Source: Halomonas litopenaei (lineage in GTDB: Bacteria; Pseudomonadota; Gammaproteobacteria; Pseudomonadales; Halomonadaceae). From it: a stretch of DNA of 64,000 nucleotides. Made by a program: the position numbers and the translations under genes. A model generated the notes under the pieces. The model saw only the letters and a list, made by a program, of their open reading frames with translations, was not told the origin of the DNA and ran no database searches. The stretch is taken from the NCBI RefSeq assembly GCF_017303055.1, contig NZ_JAEKJT010000008.1:1-64000 (forward strand), read 5' to 3'. Of the stretch, positions 18,719 through 28,233 are shown piece by piece; the first letter of the stretch is position 1; every line of letters starts with the position of its first letter.

Positions 18719-18782
18719 TCCACCAGCGCTCTAGTTCACCAGAGCTCTATTTCACCAAAGCACTCTTTTACCAATGCTCTAG
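18719..18782. repeat. Four 16-bp tandem repeats after fliK
   Basis: Four head-to-tail degenerate copies of a 16-bp unit (second copy TTCACCAGAGCTCTAT) end 12 nt short of the fliK stop codon. Each unit carries ACCA and a CTCT core. The array is outside coding sequence, in the fliK-fliL gap. Confidence 0.75.
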
Positions 18783-18794
18783 GCCTCGACAGCG

Positions 18795-20207
18795 TTACGC
18801 ATAGAGATCGACACGCCCCTCGCCGAGGGGCAGTGACGGCGCCTGCCGGGAAGTGGCCTCCTGGAGACCTGTGTCTGTGGAGGGAGCGCTGGCCAGTGCG
18901 GCCTGGCCCCCACCAGCGGCGCTGTCCTGGGCGTTGCCCTGGGAGCCCGGATGCGTGCCCTGGTCGCTGACCGAGGCGTCACCGAGCTGGATACCCTGCT
19001 CCGCCAGCGCTTCGCGCAGCTGTGGGATGGCCTGCTCCAGGGTCTGCCTGACCTGAGCATGGGCCGAGAAGAACTGCGCCTGGGCGCCATGTTCGCCGAG
19101 CTTGAGAGTGACACCCAGGGACCCCAGCTCAGCAGGATGCAAGCGCAGTTCGATCTTCTGTTCGGCATCGCCGGCCTGGCTGGAAAGACGCGCCAGGGTG
19201 TGGCCGAGCTGCTGAGGCCAGGCGTTGTGGTTGAGGGACAGTGCTGCGGCGCTGGCGGGAAGCGCTGACGCCGCCAGGGGGGCCGCGCCGCGGCTGTTCA
19301 AGGATGCCGGAGCTGCCAGGCCATCGGTGGCTGCACGAGCCTCAAGCGAGCTTTCGCTACGAGGCTGATCGGCAGCCTCGCTGGCACCCTGCAACATGCC
19401 GCTGGCCAGGGTCGTTGGCGCTGGCGGCTGAGCGGCGTCGGAGACCGGCGCTGACGGCGCTGACGCGAGCGGCGATGACGGCTGGCCCGTGCTGGTAGTC
19501 GCCTGGGTCGGATGCTCGCCGCGAGGCGTCAGATGCAGGGCGAGAGGATCGACGGAGGTGGCCATCGCGCGGTTCGTTGCGCGGTCCGACGCGCCGCCCA
19601 TCACGCCTTCACTTGACGCCTGATGCACCGTGACGGCGTTCAGCTTGCCCCCTGCCAGTGATGGCATCGCCCCCGCGCCCTGGGCCGCGCTGGCCAGAGA
19701 AGGGCCCGTCAGAGTGGGGGTGAGCGGACCGGCGGCATGAGAACCTAGGCTGGCCTGACCTGCGGTGAGCTGGGCCGCGCTGGTGACATCGGCTCGGGCG
19801 AGACCAGCGCCCTGGCCAGTACTGGCTGTCGTGGCTGTCACCGTGTGCGCCTGGATCGCCGATGCGCGGGCGATGGCCATGGCAAGCTCACCGCTTGCCG
19901 GCATCCCTTCGCCGTGGATAGCGATGGGGGCCATGCTGAGACCAGGCAGCGCGGCATCAGGATGGTGGGCCGCGACGAGTTCCCCAGCCATGTTCTGATC
20001 GCCGTCCTGCGAGGCTGCGCTGCCCCCGCGATCGCCATTGTGGGACCCCTGCACGCCAGGCTGCGTCGGCGAGGAAGCCAGCCCGGCCACCGCGGCCAGG
20101 TGCTCGGCGAAGTCGCCGCCGGAGGAGGCTTGGCCATCCGTTGCTGACGAGGCCTGTGCGCCGTTGGTCGTGGACGGGCCGGCGAGGCCCAGCAGAGTCA
20201 GGTCCAT
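18795..20207 (-). CDS. fliK: Flagellar hook-length control protein FliK
   Basis: Secreted molecular ruler (470 residues) that switches export from hook to filament subunits. Most of the protein is low-complexity Ala/Ser/Gly/Thr/Gln, as is usual for the ruler part. The conserved C-terminal domain is clear at about residues 340-420: LGHTLARLSSQAGDAEQKIELRLHPAELGSLGVTLKL, with the invariant LxLxPxxLGxLxV pattern, then HAQVRQTLEQAIPQLREALA. The order fliJ-fliK-fliL supports the call. Because the ruler region diverges quickly, homology is only expected in the C-terminus. Confidence 0.93.
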   Translation of the reverse strand: MDLTLLGLAGPSTTNGAQASSATDGQASSGGDFAEHLAAVAGLASSPTQPGVQGSHNGDRGGSAASQDGDQNMAGELVAAHHPDAALPGLSMAPIAIHGEGMPASGELAMAIARASAIQAHTVTATTASTGQGAGLARADVTSAAQLTAGQASLGSHAAGPLTPTLTGPSLASAAQGAGAMPSLAGGKLNAVTVHQASSEGVMGGASDRATNRAMATSVDPLALHLTPRGEHPTQATTSTGQPSSPLASAPSAPVSDAAQPPAPTTLASGMLQGASEAADQPRSESSLEARAATDGLAAPASLNSRGAAPLAASALPASAAALSLNHNAWPQQLGHTLARLSSQAGDAEQKIELRLHPAELGSLGVTLKLGEHGAQAQFFSAHAQVRQTLEQAIPQLREALAEQGIQLGDASVSDQGTHPGSQGNAQDSAAGGGQAALASAPSTDTGLQEATSRQAPSLPLGEGRVDLYA

Positions 20208-20223
20208 GGGATATCCTTATCGC

Positions 20224-20676
20224 TCAGTAACCGCCGGGAATGGCGTTGCCACGCTGCAGGCGGCTGTTGATCAGGTCATCGCTGACGCGCTGTTCCTGGC
20301 GAGCCTGATGACGCAAGCCTTGCTGTGCACGGCGTTGTGCCAGGGTGTCGTAGGCGCTCAGGCGCTGTTGTTCTTGCTGCCATTCCTGCTGGCTGCTGGT
20401 GACCTTGTCACGCTCCCGCTGGAGCGCGCCGCGTGCCCTGGCCAGGGCGTCATCCAGTGACATCAGGAAGCGCTGGGTGTTATGCAGCGTGGCCGGATCG
20501 ATGCCACGGCGCATGTCCTGGTGCAGGCGCTCGGCATATTCCTGCCGGTAGTGCTCCAGCGAAGTCAGCTGGTCGGCCACCTGGCGCTCGTCGCGGCGGG
20601 CGCTGGCCAGATGCTGCAGGGCCTGGTCTCGGGCATCTCGGGCCAGCTCGATCAGGGTATCCAGTGGGGTGCTCAT
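20224..20676 (-). CDS. fliJ: Flagellar export chaperone FliJ
   Basis: Soluble coiled-coil protein (150 residues) that links the FliI ATPase to FlhA and escorts export chaperones. The sequence is almost wholly helical and heptad-rich ([40 protein letters not shown]). ATG 20676 overlaps the fliI stop (ATGA), with GGAGGAGC just before it; the longer frame to 20733 lies within fliI and is not used. It lies between fliI and fliK, as in most gammaproteobacteria. Confidence 0.93.
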   Translation of the reverse strand: MSTPLDTLIELARDARDQALQHLASARRDERQVADQLTSLEHYRQEYAERLHQDMRRGIDPATLHNTQRFLMSLDDALARARGALQRERDKVTSSQQEWQQEQQRLSAYDTLAQRRAQQGLRHQARQEQRVSDDLINSRLQRGNAIPGGY

Positions 20677-22073
20677 GCTGCTCCTCCCAGAGTGGACGAG
20701 AGCGCCTGACGCGAGGCCTCCAGGCTGGCGCATTCGTCGATTCGCTGTTGCAGAAAGGCTTCCAGATCAGGGTAGCGGCGCACGGCATCATCAAGACGCG
20801 GGTCGTGGCCCGGCTGGTAGGCGCCGACGCTGATCAGGTCGCGGTTGCGCTGATAGCGTGAAAACATGGCCTTGAAGCCCTGTGCCTGGCGGCGCTGGCC
20901 GTCGTCGACGATGGCGTTCATGGCACGGCTGATCGAGGCTTCGATATCGATGGCGGGATAGTGGCCGGCCTCGGCCAGGCCTCGCGACAGCACCACGTGG
21001 CCGTCGAGTATGGCCCGCGCCGAGTCGGCGATCGGGTCCTGCTGGTCGTCGCCTTCAGTGAGTACGGTATAGAAAGCGGTGATGGAGCCTCCGCCGGGCG
21101 CTGCGTTGCCCGCGCGCTCGACCAGGCTCGGCAGCTTGGCGAAGACCGAGGGCGGATAGCCCTTGGTGGCCGGGGGCTCGCCGATGGCCAGGGCGATTTC
21201 GCGCTGGGCCATGGCGTAGCGGGTGAGCGAATCCATGATCAGCAGCACGTTCTTGCCGTCGTCACGAAAACCTTCGGCCAGGCGGGTGGCGTAGGCGGCC
21301 CCCTTGAGTCGCTGAAGGGGTGAAGTATCTGCCGGGGCAGCGACTACCACCGCACGACGGCGTCCTTCGGGACCGAGGATGTTATCGATGAAGTCCTGTA
21401 CTTCGCGGCCACGCTCCCCGATCAGCCCGACCACGATGACATCGGCCTGGGTATAGCGAGCCATCATCCCGAGCAGTACCGACTTGCCCACGCCCGAGCC
21501 AGCGAACAGCCCCATGCGTTGACCGCGGCCTACGCTGAGCAGCGCGTTGATGGCGCGGATGCCGACGTCGATCTGTTCGTCGATCGGGGCCCGCGACAAG
21601 GGGTTGAGCGGAGGGGTGGCCAGCGGTGCGCGGGGAGCGTCGTCGAGCTCGCCGAGCCCGTCGAGGGGGGCGCCGGTGCCGTCGACAACGCGACCCAGCA
21701 GACTGTCGCCCAATGGAAAGCGGCGCGAGGCATTGGCGCCACCCTCACCCAGGGGCAAGACGCGGGCGCCAGGCATCAGGCCACTGATCTCTCCCAGCGG
21801 CATCAGAAACAGACGCTCGCCGGCAAAGCCTACCACCTCCGCCTCGGCGTACTGGCTGGCCTGGCTACCGTCTGGTTGGCGCGGGCCTTCACCGGGGAGT
21901 TCAATGCGACAGCTGTCACCCAGCGCTACCTGCAGACCCACCACTTCGATCACCATGCCGGTGGCGCGAATGACACGTCCGGTGGCTCGCGTAGCGGGCA
22001 GGCCGTCAACCCGTTGGGTGACGGCCTGAAGCACGCGCTGCCAGTGCTGATGGTGGGCCTGAGGTGAGCTCAT
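20673..22073 (-). CDS. fliI: Flagellum-specific ATP synthase FliI
   Basis: Export ATPase of the flagellar type III system (466 residues), related to the F1 beta subunit. Walker A GSGVGKS is at about residues 192-198. Walker B lies in [20 protein letters not shown], preceded by [10 protein letters not shown], and the signature [15 protein letters not shown] follows. It forms a hexamer regulated by FliH and FliJ and unfolds export substrates. It overlaps both neighbours by 4 nt. Confidence 0.97.
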   Translation of the reverse strand: MSSPQAHHQHWQRVLQAVTQRVDGLPATRATGRVIRATGMVIEVVGLQVALGDSCRIELPGEGPRQPDGSQASQYAEAEVVGFAGERLFLMPLGEISGLMPGARVLPLGEGGANASRRFPLGDSLLGRVVDGTGAPLDGLGELDDAPRAPLATPPLNPLSRAPIDEQIDVGIRAINALLSVGRGQRMGLFAGSGVGKSVLLGMMARYTQADVIVVGLIGERGREVQDFIDNILGPEGRRRAVVVAAPADTSPLQRLKGAAYATRLAEGFRDDGKNVLLIMDSLTRYAMAQREIALAIGEPPATKGYPPSVFAKLPSLVERAGNAAPGGGSITAFYTVLTEGDDQQDPIADSARAILDGHVVLSRGLAEAGHYPAIDIEASISRAMNAIVDDGQRRQAQGFKAMFSRYQRNRDLISVGAYQPGHDPRLDDAVRRYPDLEAFLQQRIDECASLEASRQALSSTLGGAA

Positions 22074-22795
22074 GGGGCGCTGTCCTCGCCGCTAGTGCCG
22101 TCGTCGTCCGTCTCGCGGGGGGCGCGGCGGCGGACCTGGGCGGTGACGGCCTGCCAGCGGCGCTCCCAGGTGGCGTCGATATCGCCCTGGTCGCCGCTGA
22201 CGCGACAGCCGCCCCGATGCAGACGTTCGTCGGCTCGCAGTGTCCAGCCGGCGGTCTCCAGCTGCTCTCCCAGGTGGCGCTCAACCAGTCGCAGGTCCAA
22301 CGGATGCAGCCATAGACGTTGGCGGCCTACCAGCGGCGGGTCGGTATGCAGCAGCTGTTGCACCAGCTCCACGACCTGGCGAGGGCGCGCCTTCAATGCC
22401 TCGCCTGCCAGCTGTCGACCGGTGGCCAGGGCCAGGTCGGTCAGCTGCTCCGCCACGGCATCATCGAGCTGCATCAGCGCTGCCTGGAAGTCTTCGACCA
22501 GCTGTGCCAAGGGAGCCAGCGCTTCCTCGCTACGGCTGTCGATCGCGGCGGCGATTTCCTGCTCGGCCTGGGCACGCCCTGCGGCAAGACCTTGCTCCAG
22601 GCCCTGCTGATAGCCCTTGGCATGGCCTGCGTCGAAGCCTTGCTGGTGACCCTGGGCATGGCCTTCACGGTGACCTGCGTCGCGCGCACGCTGGCGCTCG
22701 GCAGCCAGCTCATTACGCGTCGGTGCGTCAGGCGCGGGCGCCTCGTCTGCATCTTCGGGCAGGGCTCCCATGTTCCAGCGACGCCAATGGCTCAT
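22070..22795 (-). CDS. fliH: Flagellar assembly protein FliH
   Basis: Negative regulator and stator of the FliI ATPase (241 residues). A conserved tryptophan-rich N-terminus (MSHWRRWNM), through which FliH docks on FlhA/FliN, precedes the hallmark run of GxxxG repeats ([19 protein letters not shown], then [14 protein letters not shown]). The C-terminal half resembles the delta/b subunits of V/F-type ATPases. It begins 36 nt after fliG and overlaps fliI by 4 nt. Confidence 0.95.
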   Translation of the reverse strand: MSHWRRWNMGALPEDADEAPAPDAPTRNELAAERQRARDAGHREGHAQGHQQGFDAGHAKGYQQGLEQGLAAGRAQAEQEIAAAIDSRSEEALAPLAQLVEDFQAALMQLDDAVAEQLTDLALATGRQLAGEALKARPRQVVELVQQLLHTDPPLVGRQRLWLHPLDLRLVERHLGEQLETAGWTLRADERLHRGGCRVSGDQGDIDATWERRWQAVTAQVRRRAPRETDDDGTSGEDSAP

Positions 22796-22831
22796 GCCCG
22801 CGCCCCCTTGTCATGCGTCTTGTGCACGCCC

Positions 22832-23836
22832 CTAGACATAGGCTTCGTCCCCTCCACTGAGCACAATTTCGCCGTTGTCGGCGAGGCGGCGCACCACCTG
22901 CAGGATGACCTTCTGTTCGGCTTCCACCTGGGAGACCCGAATCGGGCCGCGGGCATCCATGTCTTCCTGAAGCAGGTCGGCGGCACGTTGGGACATGTTG
23001 ACCAGGAACTTGGCCTTGAGGGTTTCCGGAGCGCCCTTGAGGGCGATGACCAGACTGTTGGTCTCGATTTCCTTGAGCAGCAGCTGGATGCTGCGATCGT
23101 CGAGGTCGCCGATGTTCTCGAACAGGAACATCTCGTCGATGATTTTCTGGGCCAGGTCCTCGCTGTGGGAGCGCACCGTGTCGATGGCGGCCTCTTCCTG
23201 GTTGGTATTCATCAGGTTGAGGATCTCTGCCGCGGTACGTACGCCACCCATCTTGCTGCGTTTGAGGTTCTGCCCGTCGAGCATGCTGGTCAGCACTTCG
23301 GTGAGCTCCTGCAGCGCTGCTGGCTGAACGCCGCTGAAGGTGGCGATCCGCAGCACTACATCGTTGCGCTGCTTTTCGTCGAACAGTTCGAGCACATCGG
23401 CGGCCTGGTGGCGCTCCAGGTGTACCAGCACGGTGGCGATGATCTGCGGATGCTCGTCGCGGATCAGCTCGGCCACGGTGGCCGGTTCCATCAGGTTGAG
23501 GGCATCGATGCCGCTGCTGGTGCCGGCGGTTTCCAGCACGTCCTCGATCAGGCTCGAGGCGCGCTCGCTGCCTAGTGCCTTTGTCAGCACCGAGCGGATG
23601 TGTTCGCTGGAATTCATGTTGAGACCGATGAACTCCTCGGTCTCGGTGTGGAAGTCATGCAGGACCCGTCGCATCTCTTCGTGGGAGATCTGGCCGAGCT
23701 GGGCCATCTCCCGCGATATCTGCTGGATCTCTTTGGCATTCAGGTACTTGAATACCTCTGCAGCGCTATCTTCATCCAGGGCAAGCAACAGCACGGCGCT
23801 GCGTCGAATGCCGCTCGAGGTTTCGATGCTAGTCAT
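22832..23836 (-). CDS. fliG: Flagellar motor switch protein FliG
   Basis: C-ring rotor protein (334 residues) that contacts the MotA stator and the MS ring. The N-terminal FliF-binding domain (RRSAVLLLALDEDSAAEVFKY), the middle EHPQ motif (RDEHPQIIATVLVHL) and the C-terminal torque-generating domain with charged helix residues (DDRSIQLLLKEIETNSLVIALKG) are all present. It ends in the typical GGDEAYV. Its ATG overlaps the fliF stop by 8 nt. Confidence 0.97.
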   Translation of the reverse strand: MTSIETSSGIRRSAVLLLALDEDSAAEVFKYLNAKEIQQISREMAQLGQISHEEMRRVLHDFHTETEEFIGLNMNSSEHIRSVLTKALGSERASSLIEDVLETAGTSSGIDALNLMEPATVAELIRDEHPQIIATVLVHLERHQAADVLELFDEKQRNDVVLRIATFSGVQPAALQELTEVLTSMLDGQNLKRSKMGGVRTAAEILNLMNTNQEEAAIDTVRSHSEDLAQKIIDEMFLFENIGDLDDRSIQLLLKEIETNSLVIALKGAPETLKAKFLVNMSQRAADLLQEDMDARGPIRVSQVEAEQKVILQVVRRLADNGEIVLSGGDEAYV

Positions 23837-25562
23837 TGGCGTTCATCCAGCTGCGCACGATCATGGCGACCAGACGTGGGTCTTCCTGAGCCATTTCCCG
23901 CAGGTCATTGAGATTCTGTTCGTAGGCATTGGCCTTGCGCTTGCGTCGGTTGTCCCGGCTGTACGTGGCCGCCTCGTCTTCGCCTGACTCGCTGTCGCCA
24001 TCAGCCTTGTGCTCGCCTTCGGCCTCTTCGTCGCCGACCCGGGCCGAGAAGGCACTGGGCATCGCAGGCGCTGGCGGGGTTTCCGTATAGCGGCGAATCA
24101 GCGGGCGCAGGACCAGCAGGTACAGCAGCAGTGCAGCCAGCAAGATCAGCAGGTAACGACCTATCTCCTTGGCCAGCTGGTGAACCATGGGGTCCTTCCA
24201 CCAGGTCGGCTCGACCAGCGCATCCGGCTGGGTAAACGGACGGTTGACCACGGACAAGGCGTCGCCGCGCTCCTCGGAGTAGCCCATGGCCTGGCGCACC
24301 AGGGTCTCGACCTCGGCCAGCTGGGTGTCGGAGAGGGGCGTGCGGGTGGCTTCTCCGGTATCGTCGACGCCATCCTGATAGTTGATGACCACCGCGGCGG
24401 AGAGGCGCTCGATGCCTCCACGCTGGTGCTGTACGTGGGAGACCTGGCGGTCGACCTCGTAGTTGGTGACGTCATCGCGGCGAACTCGCTGGGCGCTGGC
24501 CTGTTCGTCGCCGGCGGTGTCCTGGGCGTTCCCCGGCTGCTCGGCGGCCGCCGGGTCGGTCTCTCCGTTATCAATCGGCGACGCGGCGGTGGTCGGGGCG
24601 CTGTTGCTCAGGGCACCAGGGATGCCGCTGGCCAGATCGCCCTGGCCATTGATGTCCAGGCTCGACTGGTGACTGCGCACGGCGGCCTGGTTAGGGGGCT
24701 GATTGGGGCCGTAGCGCTCTTGGGTCTCTTCACGCTTGGAGAAGTCGATCTGAGCGGTGATCTGCGCGTGCACGTTGGCAGGGCCCACCAGTGGCGCCAG
24801 GATGTCCTCGATCCGTCGCTGGTAGGAACGCTCGACCTCGGCGATGTAGTCGAGCTGGGTGCCGTCGAGCCCCAGCCCGCTGTGGCTGGCCGCCGACAAC
24901 AGACGACCGTTCTGGTCGATCACCGTCACGTCTTCACTGGCAAGGTCGGGCACGCTGGATGACACCAGGTGGACCATGGCGGCCACCTGGCCTTCTCCGA
25001 CTCGCCTGCCGGGCTCGAGGGTCAGCACCACCGAGGCCTTGGCCGGCTGGCGCTCGCGCACGAACACCGAATCCTTGGGCAGCGCCAGATGTACCCTGGC
25101 ATCGGCGACCGGGCCCAGCGAGGCAATGGAGCGAGCGAGCTCACCCTCGAGACCCCGCTGGTAGTTGATCTGCTCAGCGAATTGACTGATACCGAAGGCC
25201 TGGTCCTGCATCAGCTCAAGGCCTACGTTGCCGCCGTGGGGCAGGCCTTGTTCGGCCAGCTGCAGGCGCAGGGTGTGCAGTTGATCGTCCGGCACCAGCA
25301 GGGCGTGACCGCCGGCGGAGAAACGATAGGGTACGCCGCGACTGTCGAGCTCGGTGATGATGGCACCACCGTCGGCTTCGCCGAGGTTGCTGAACAGCAC
25401 GCGATACTGCGGGCGTGAGGCCCACAGCACCAGGGCGACGATGAGCGCGATCGAAGCTGCCCCTGCCAGCAGCAGCGGAATCAAGGGCTTGCCACCCAGT
25501 CTTGACGTCAGTCCGGACAGGGGGCCCGCGCTGGTGGCTTTGGCGTCTGCCGTGGCGCTCAT
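23829..25562 (-). CDS. fliF: Flagellar MS-ring protein FliF
   Basis: Inner-membrane ring protein (577 residues) on which the motor and export gate are built. Two transmembrane helices are visible, near residues 30-50 (LIPLLLAGAASIALIVALVL) and near 455-475 (YLLILLAALLLYLLVL). Between them lie the ring-building motifs (YRVLFSNLGEADGGAI, GVPYRFSAGGHALLVP, RVHLALPKDSVF). The FliG-binding C-terminus ends in DPRLVAMIVRSWMN. ATG 25562 is favoured over the longer frame to 25724 because AGGA lies about 8 nt before it and the family N-terminus begins here. It heads the fli operon, divergent from fliE; the 251-nt gap must hold both promoters. No clear sigma-54 or sigma-28 match was found there. Confidence 0.96.
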   Translation of the reverse strand: MSATADAKATSAGPLSGLTSRLGGKPLIPLLLAGAASIALIVALVLWASRPQYRVLFSNLGEADGGAIITELDSRGVPYRFSAGGHALLVPDDQLHTLRLQLAEQGLPHGGNVGLELMQDQAFGISQFAEQINYQRGLEGELARSIASLGPVADARVHLALPKDSVFVRERQPAKASVVLTLEPGRRVGEGQVAAMVHLVSSSVPDLASEDVTVIDQNGRLLSAASHSGLGLDGTQLDYIAEVERSYQRRIEDILAPLVGPANVHAQITAQIDFSKREETQERYGPNQPPNQAAVRSHQSSLDINGQGDLASGIPGALSNSAPTTAASPIDNGETDPAAAEQPGNAQDTAGDEQASAQRVRRDDVTNYEVDRQVSHVQHQRGGIERLSAAVVINYQDGVDDTGEATRTPLSDTQLAEVETLVRQAMGYSEERGDALSVVNRPFTQPDALVEPTWWKDPMVHQLAKEIGRYLLILLAALLLYLLVLRPLIRRYTETPPAPAMPSAFSARVGDEEAEGEHKADGDSESGEDEAATYSRDNRRKRKANAYEQNLNDLREMAQEDPRLVAMIVRSWMNAND

Positions 25563-25813
25563 GGACGATTCCTGTGCGGAAGAGACGTGTAAAGTCGAGT
25601 CATTGGCATGACCGGTGGTCCGTTGGTCGAGTGGCCGCGGGCAATGCCCGGTTCTGTGTTGATGCCTATTATCGCGAGGCCTGGTCGAGCCAATGATTGA
25701 AATAGCCCATGTTTTGTCGGCCATTTACGGCGATGAGCAGAACGCAAGACTTGGTAGGCTTGCCTGCGACGATCGGGGAACTCCCTGCAGACTAACGAGC
25801 ACCAGGACTTCAC

Positions 25814-26149
25814 ATGTCGACACCCGCGATGCAATCGGCTCTGGCCCAGATGGCCACCATGGCCCGTGATGCCGGTCAGGTTTCTGCGTCACAGCCTCCA
25901 GGCGTGCGCGATGGGGCCGAAGCCGACGGCGGCTTCGCCGATGCACTCAAGTCCTCGATACAGCGCATCAATGAGTTGAAGGAGACGGCCGACACCCAGG
26001 CCAAGGCCTTTCAGGCTGGCGTTCCGGGCGTCGAGCTCAACGATGTGATGGTCGACATGCAGAAGGCCAGCGTGGCTTTCCAGATGGGCCAGCAGGTGCG
26101 CAACCGCCTGGTATCGGCCTATCGGGACGTCATGAACATGCAAGTCTAG
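25814..26149 (+). CDS. fliE: Flagellar hook-basal body protein FliE
   Basis: Small secreted rod-associated protein (111 residues) linking the MS ring to the proximal rod; it is the first substrate of the export gate. The family C-terminus is clear: GVELNDVMVDMQKASVAFQMGQQVRNRLVSAYRDVMNMQV, ending in the conserved MxMQV. It is transcribed away from fliF, the usual gammaproteobacterial arrangement reversed in orientation. A short hairpin overlaps its stop codon. Confidence 0.97.
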   Translation: MSTPAMQSALAQMATMARDAGQVSASQPPGVRDGAEADGGFADALKSSIQRINELKETADTQAKAFQAGVPGVELNDVMVDMQKASVAFQMGQQVRNRLVSAYRDVMNMQV

Positions 26150-26167
26150 GCTGGCCTCTTACCAGCC
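26149..26167 (+). terminator. Hairpin directly after fliE
   Basis: GGCTGG and CCAGCC form a perfect 6-bp stem with a 7-nt loop starting at the last base of the fliE stop codon. No T-run follows, so it is a weak or factor-assisted terminator at best. Confidence 0.35.
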
Positions 26168-26334
26168 CTATCCCCAGCCCGAGAGGCGCCTGGGCGCGAG
26201 GCAGGCTGTGCGTGAGCCGTATGCCATTACCTTGGGCGCCGAGTCCCGTTTCGACACAGTCTTGTCATCAATAGCTGGTATTCCTGCCGCACCCCTTCGC
26301 TCAAGAAACGGGACAACCAGGGAACCTTGCTCCG

Positions 26335-28023
26335 ATGACGCCTCTTCGCTTTCTTTCCATCCGCACCGGCGGTCTGCTGGTGCTGGCGCTGTTCTTTTTC
26401 CTTATGGCGGGCCTTGGTGGGCTTGGCCTGTATGCCAACCAACAAGGCCGTGAAGCCTTCGACACGATGCGAGAGGATCATGTCGAGCAATTTCGGCTGC
26501 TCAACCTGGCTCAGACCCAGGTCTTTCGCTCACGCGTAGAGATGGACCGGGCGGCGCGGCTGACGCGGGTCCCTTCCTTCGATCGTCCGGGGCCGGTCAT
26601 CGAAGCGGCCGAGGCGCTGCTGACGGATGCCAAGCTGGCCTTTGACGATTTTATGGCGTCGGACGCCAGTGAGGCCCTGTCGAGCAACAGGTCAACGCTG
26701 GAACAGCACTTTCGCTCGCTGGTCGGTACCGGCCTTGAGCTGCAATTGATGCTGCTCAAGGAGGGCGACCTGGGGGGCTACGATGCGGGGCAGTCCCGCC
26801 TGACGGCCATGAGCCACGATTTCGTGGAGGGTGTGGAGGCCTTTTCGGCCGAGGCGCTGGCCCAGGAGGCCCGGCTCGCAGCGGGCTTTCGCCACCTGGC
26901 GGACAGCATGAACATGGCGCTGGCCGCGACGCTGGGGCTGTCACTGCTGGTGTCTGCGTTGCTGGCCTTTGGCGTGAGACGTCATGTTCTTCAGCCGCTC
27001 AAGGCGTTGCTGCGCCACTTTGAGGCTTTGGCTCAGGGGCAGCTCGAGCAGCCACTGCCAGACCGGGGCAACAACGAGGTAGGGCAGTTGTACCAAGGCG
27101 TTGAGTCACTGCGTCTGGCCTTGGTGAAGAACGTGCGTGACATGCGCGAGACCAGCGACAGCCTCCGCCACAACGCTGAACGCATGCAGGATGATGGCCG
27201 TGAGCTGTCCCGTCGCACCCAGCAGCAGGCGGCGGCCCTGGAGCAGACGGTCGCCAGCCTGGAGCAGTTGACGACGACCGTGGCGCAGACGGTGGCCCAT
27301 CTCGGTGAGGCCAATCGCCTGGCCGATGACGTGGGGCAGCGTGCTGCCAGCGGCAGTGAAGGAGTTGCCGCGGTGGCAACGGCCATGGCCGAGATTCAGC
27401 GTCACGCGGACCAGGTTCAGGCGATGGTCAAGCTGATCGATGATATTGCCTTCCAGACCAACCTGCTGGCCCTCAATGCGTCGGTCGAGGCCGCTCGAGC
27501 CGGGGAGCACGGTCGTGGATTTGCCGTGGTGGCGGCAGAGGTGCGCAGTCTGGCGGCGCGCAGTGCGGAGGCTGCGGGCGAAATTCGTGATCTGACCGGG
27601 GCGTCCAGTGCCAGTGTGGCAGTCGGCGCCCGGCAGTCCCGTGACGCTGATGCGTCCATTCAAGGCATTGCCGGTGCCATCGTCGAGCTGGGGGCGCGCA
27701 TGGTGGAACTCGAACAGGCGGCTGGCGAGCAGCATCAGGGCCTGGATCAGCTCAACCAGGCCATGGCCGACATCGACAGCGTGACCCAACGCAACGCCGA
27801 CATGGTAAGGCGCTCCAGGCAAGAGGCCGAGCGCCTGACGCAGACGGCTGTCGCGTTGATCGAGGCCAATGCGCACATGCGCCTTCCAGACACCTGCACG
27901 CATCTCGACGATGAGCCTTCCTCCCTGGCCCCGCCGACGTCAGCGGCAAGAACACAACGCCGGTGGCTGCCGCTGTTCAAGCGCCGGCAAGCTCTCAAGC
28001 CTCAGGGCATTGGAAGTGCATGA
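26335..28023 (+). CDS. Methyl-accepting chemotaxis protein with four-helix-bundle sensor
   Basis: Transmembrane chemoreceptor (562 residues). TM1 is at about 12-33, a roughly 155-residue helical periplasmic domain of the Tar-type four-helix-bundle kind comes next, and TM2 is near 188-210. HAMP follows ([20 protein letters not shown]), then a long coiled coil. The kinase-control tip [21 protein letters not shown] is near residue 370, which binds CheA/CheW. The C-terminus is Arg/Lys-rich with no NWETF-type CheR-docking pentapeptide. The ligand cannot be named: the Tar aspartate-binding arginines are not obvious. It lies 185 nt after fliE, on the same strand and next to the flagellar genes. Confidence 0.95.
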   Translation: MTPLRFLSIRTGGLLVLALFFFLMAGLGGLGLYANQQGREAFDTMREDHVEQFRLLNLAQTQVFRSRVEMDRAARLTRVPSFDRPGPVIEAAEALLTDAKLAFDDFMASDASEALSSNRSTLEQHFRSLVGTGLELQLMLLKEGDLGGYDAGQSRLTAMSHDFVEGVEAFSAEALAQEARLAAGFRHLADSMNMALAATLGLSLLVSALLAFGVRRHVLQPLKALLRHFEALAQGQLEQPLPDRGNNEVGQLYQGVESLRLALVKNVRDMRETSDSLRHNAERMQDDGRELSRRTQQQAAALEQTVASLEQLTTTVAQTVAHLGEANRLADDVGQRAASGSEGVAAVATAMAEIQRHADQVQAMVKLIDDIAFQTNLLALNASVEAARAGEHGRGFAVVAAEVRSLAARSAEAAGEIRDLTGASSASVAVGARQSRDADASIQGIAGAIVELGARMVELEQAAGEQHQGLDQLNQAMADIDSVTQRNADMVRRSRQEAERLTQTAVALIEANAHMRLPDTCTHLDDEPSSLAPPTSAARTQRRWLPLFKRRQALKPQGIGSA

Positions 28024-28153
28024 CCTGGGTGCTGGCACAGGGACGACCTCAAGGGGGCATGCTCCAAGGGGCCGTCTTCTAAGGGAGAATGCTCAAGGGG
28101 GTCTTGATGAACCGGCCCGCTAGGCCGTCAACAGAGCCCCTACCTGCGTTGAC

Positions 28154-28180
28154 TAAAGGTGAGTGTGAAATAGCCGATAG
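28154..28180 (+). promoter_or_regulatory. Sigma-28 (FliA) promoter upstream of the second chemoreceptor
   Basis: TAAAGGTG at 28154-28161, an 11-nt spacer, then GCCGATAG at 28173-28180. The E. coli FliA consensus is TAAAGTTT-N11-GCCGATAA, so the -35 TAAAG, the spacing and seven of eight -10 bases match. It lies 53 nt before the chemoreceptor ATG, which places this gene in the late flagellar/chemotaxis regulon. Confidence 0.85.
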
Positions 28181-28233
28181 AGCTTTTTGTCGACCTCGCT
28201 CACGCGAGGCCCACCCCCCTGACAGAGAGCGAC

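Noticed and set aside
18719..18782. CRISPR-like appearance of the 16-bp repeats
   Set aside because: The units are directly adjacent with no spacers and there are no cas genes; this is a simple tandem repeat.
25563..25813. Possible sigma-54 or sigma-28 promoters in the fliF-fliE divergent gap
   Set aside because: The best candidates fail on spacing (a TGGC...TGC pair one base too far apart; a GCCGACAA without a -35 partner), so none is reported.
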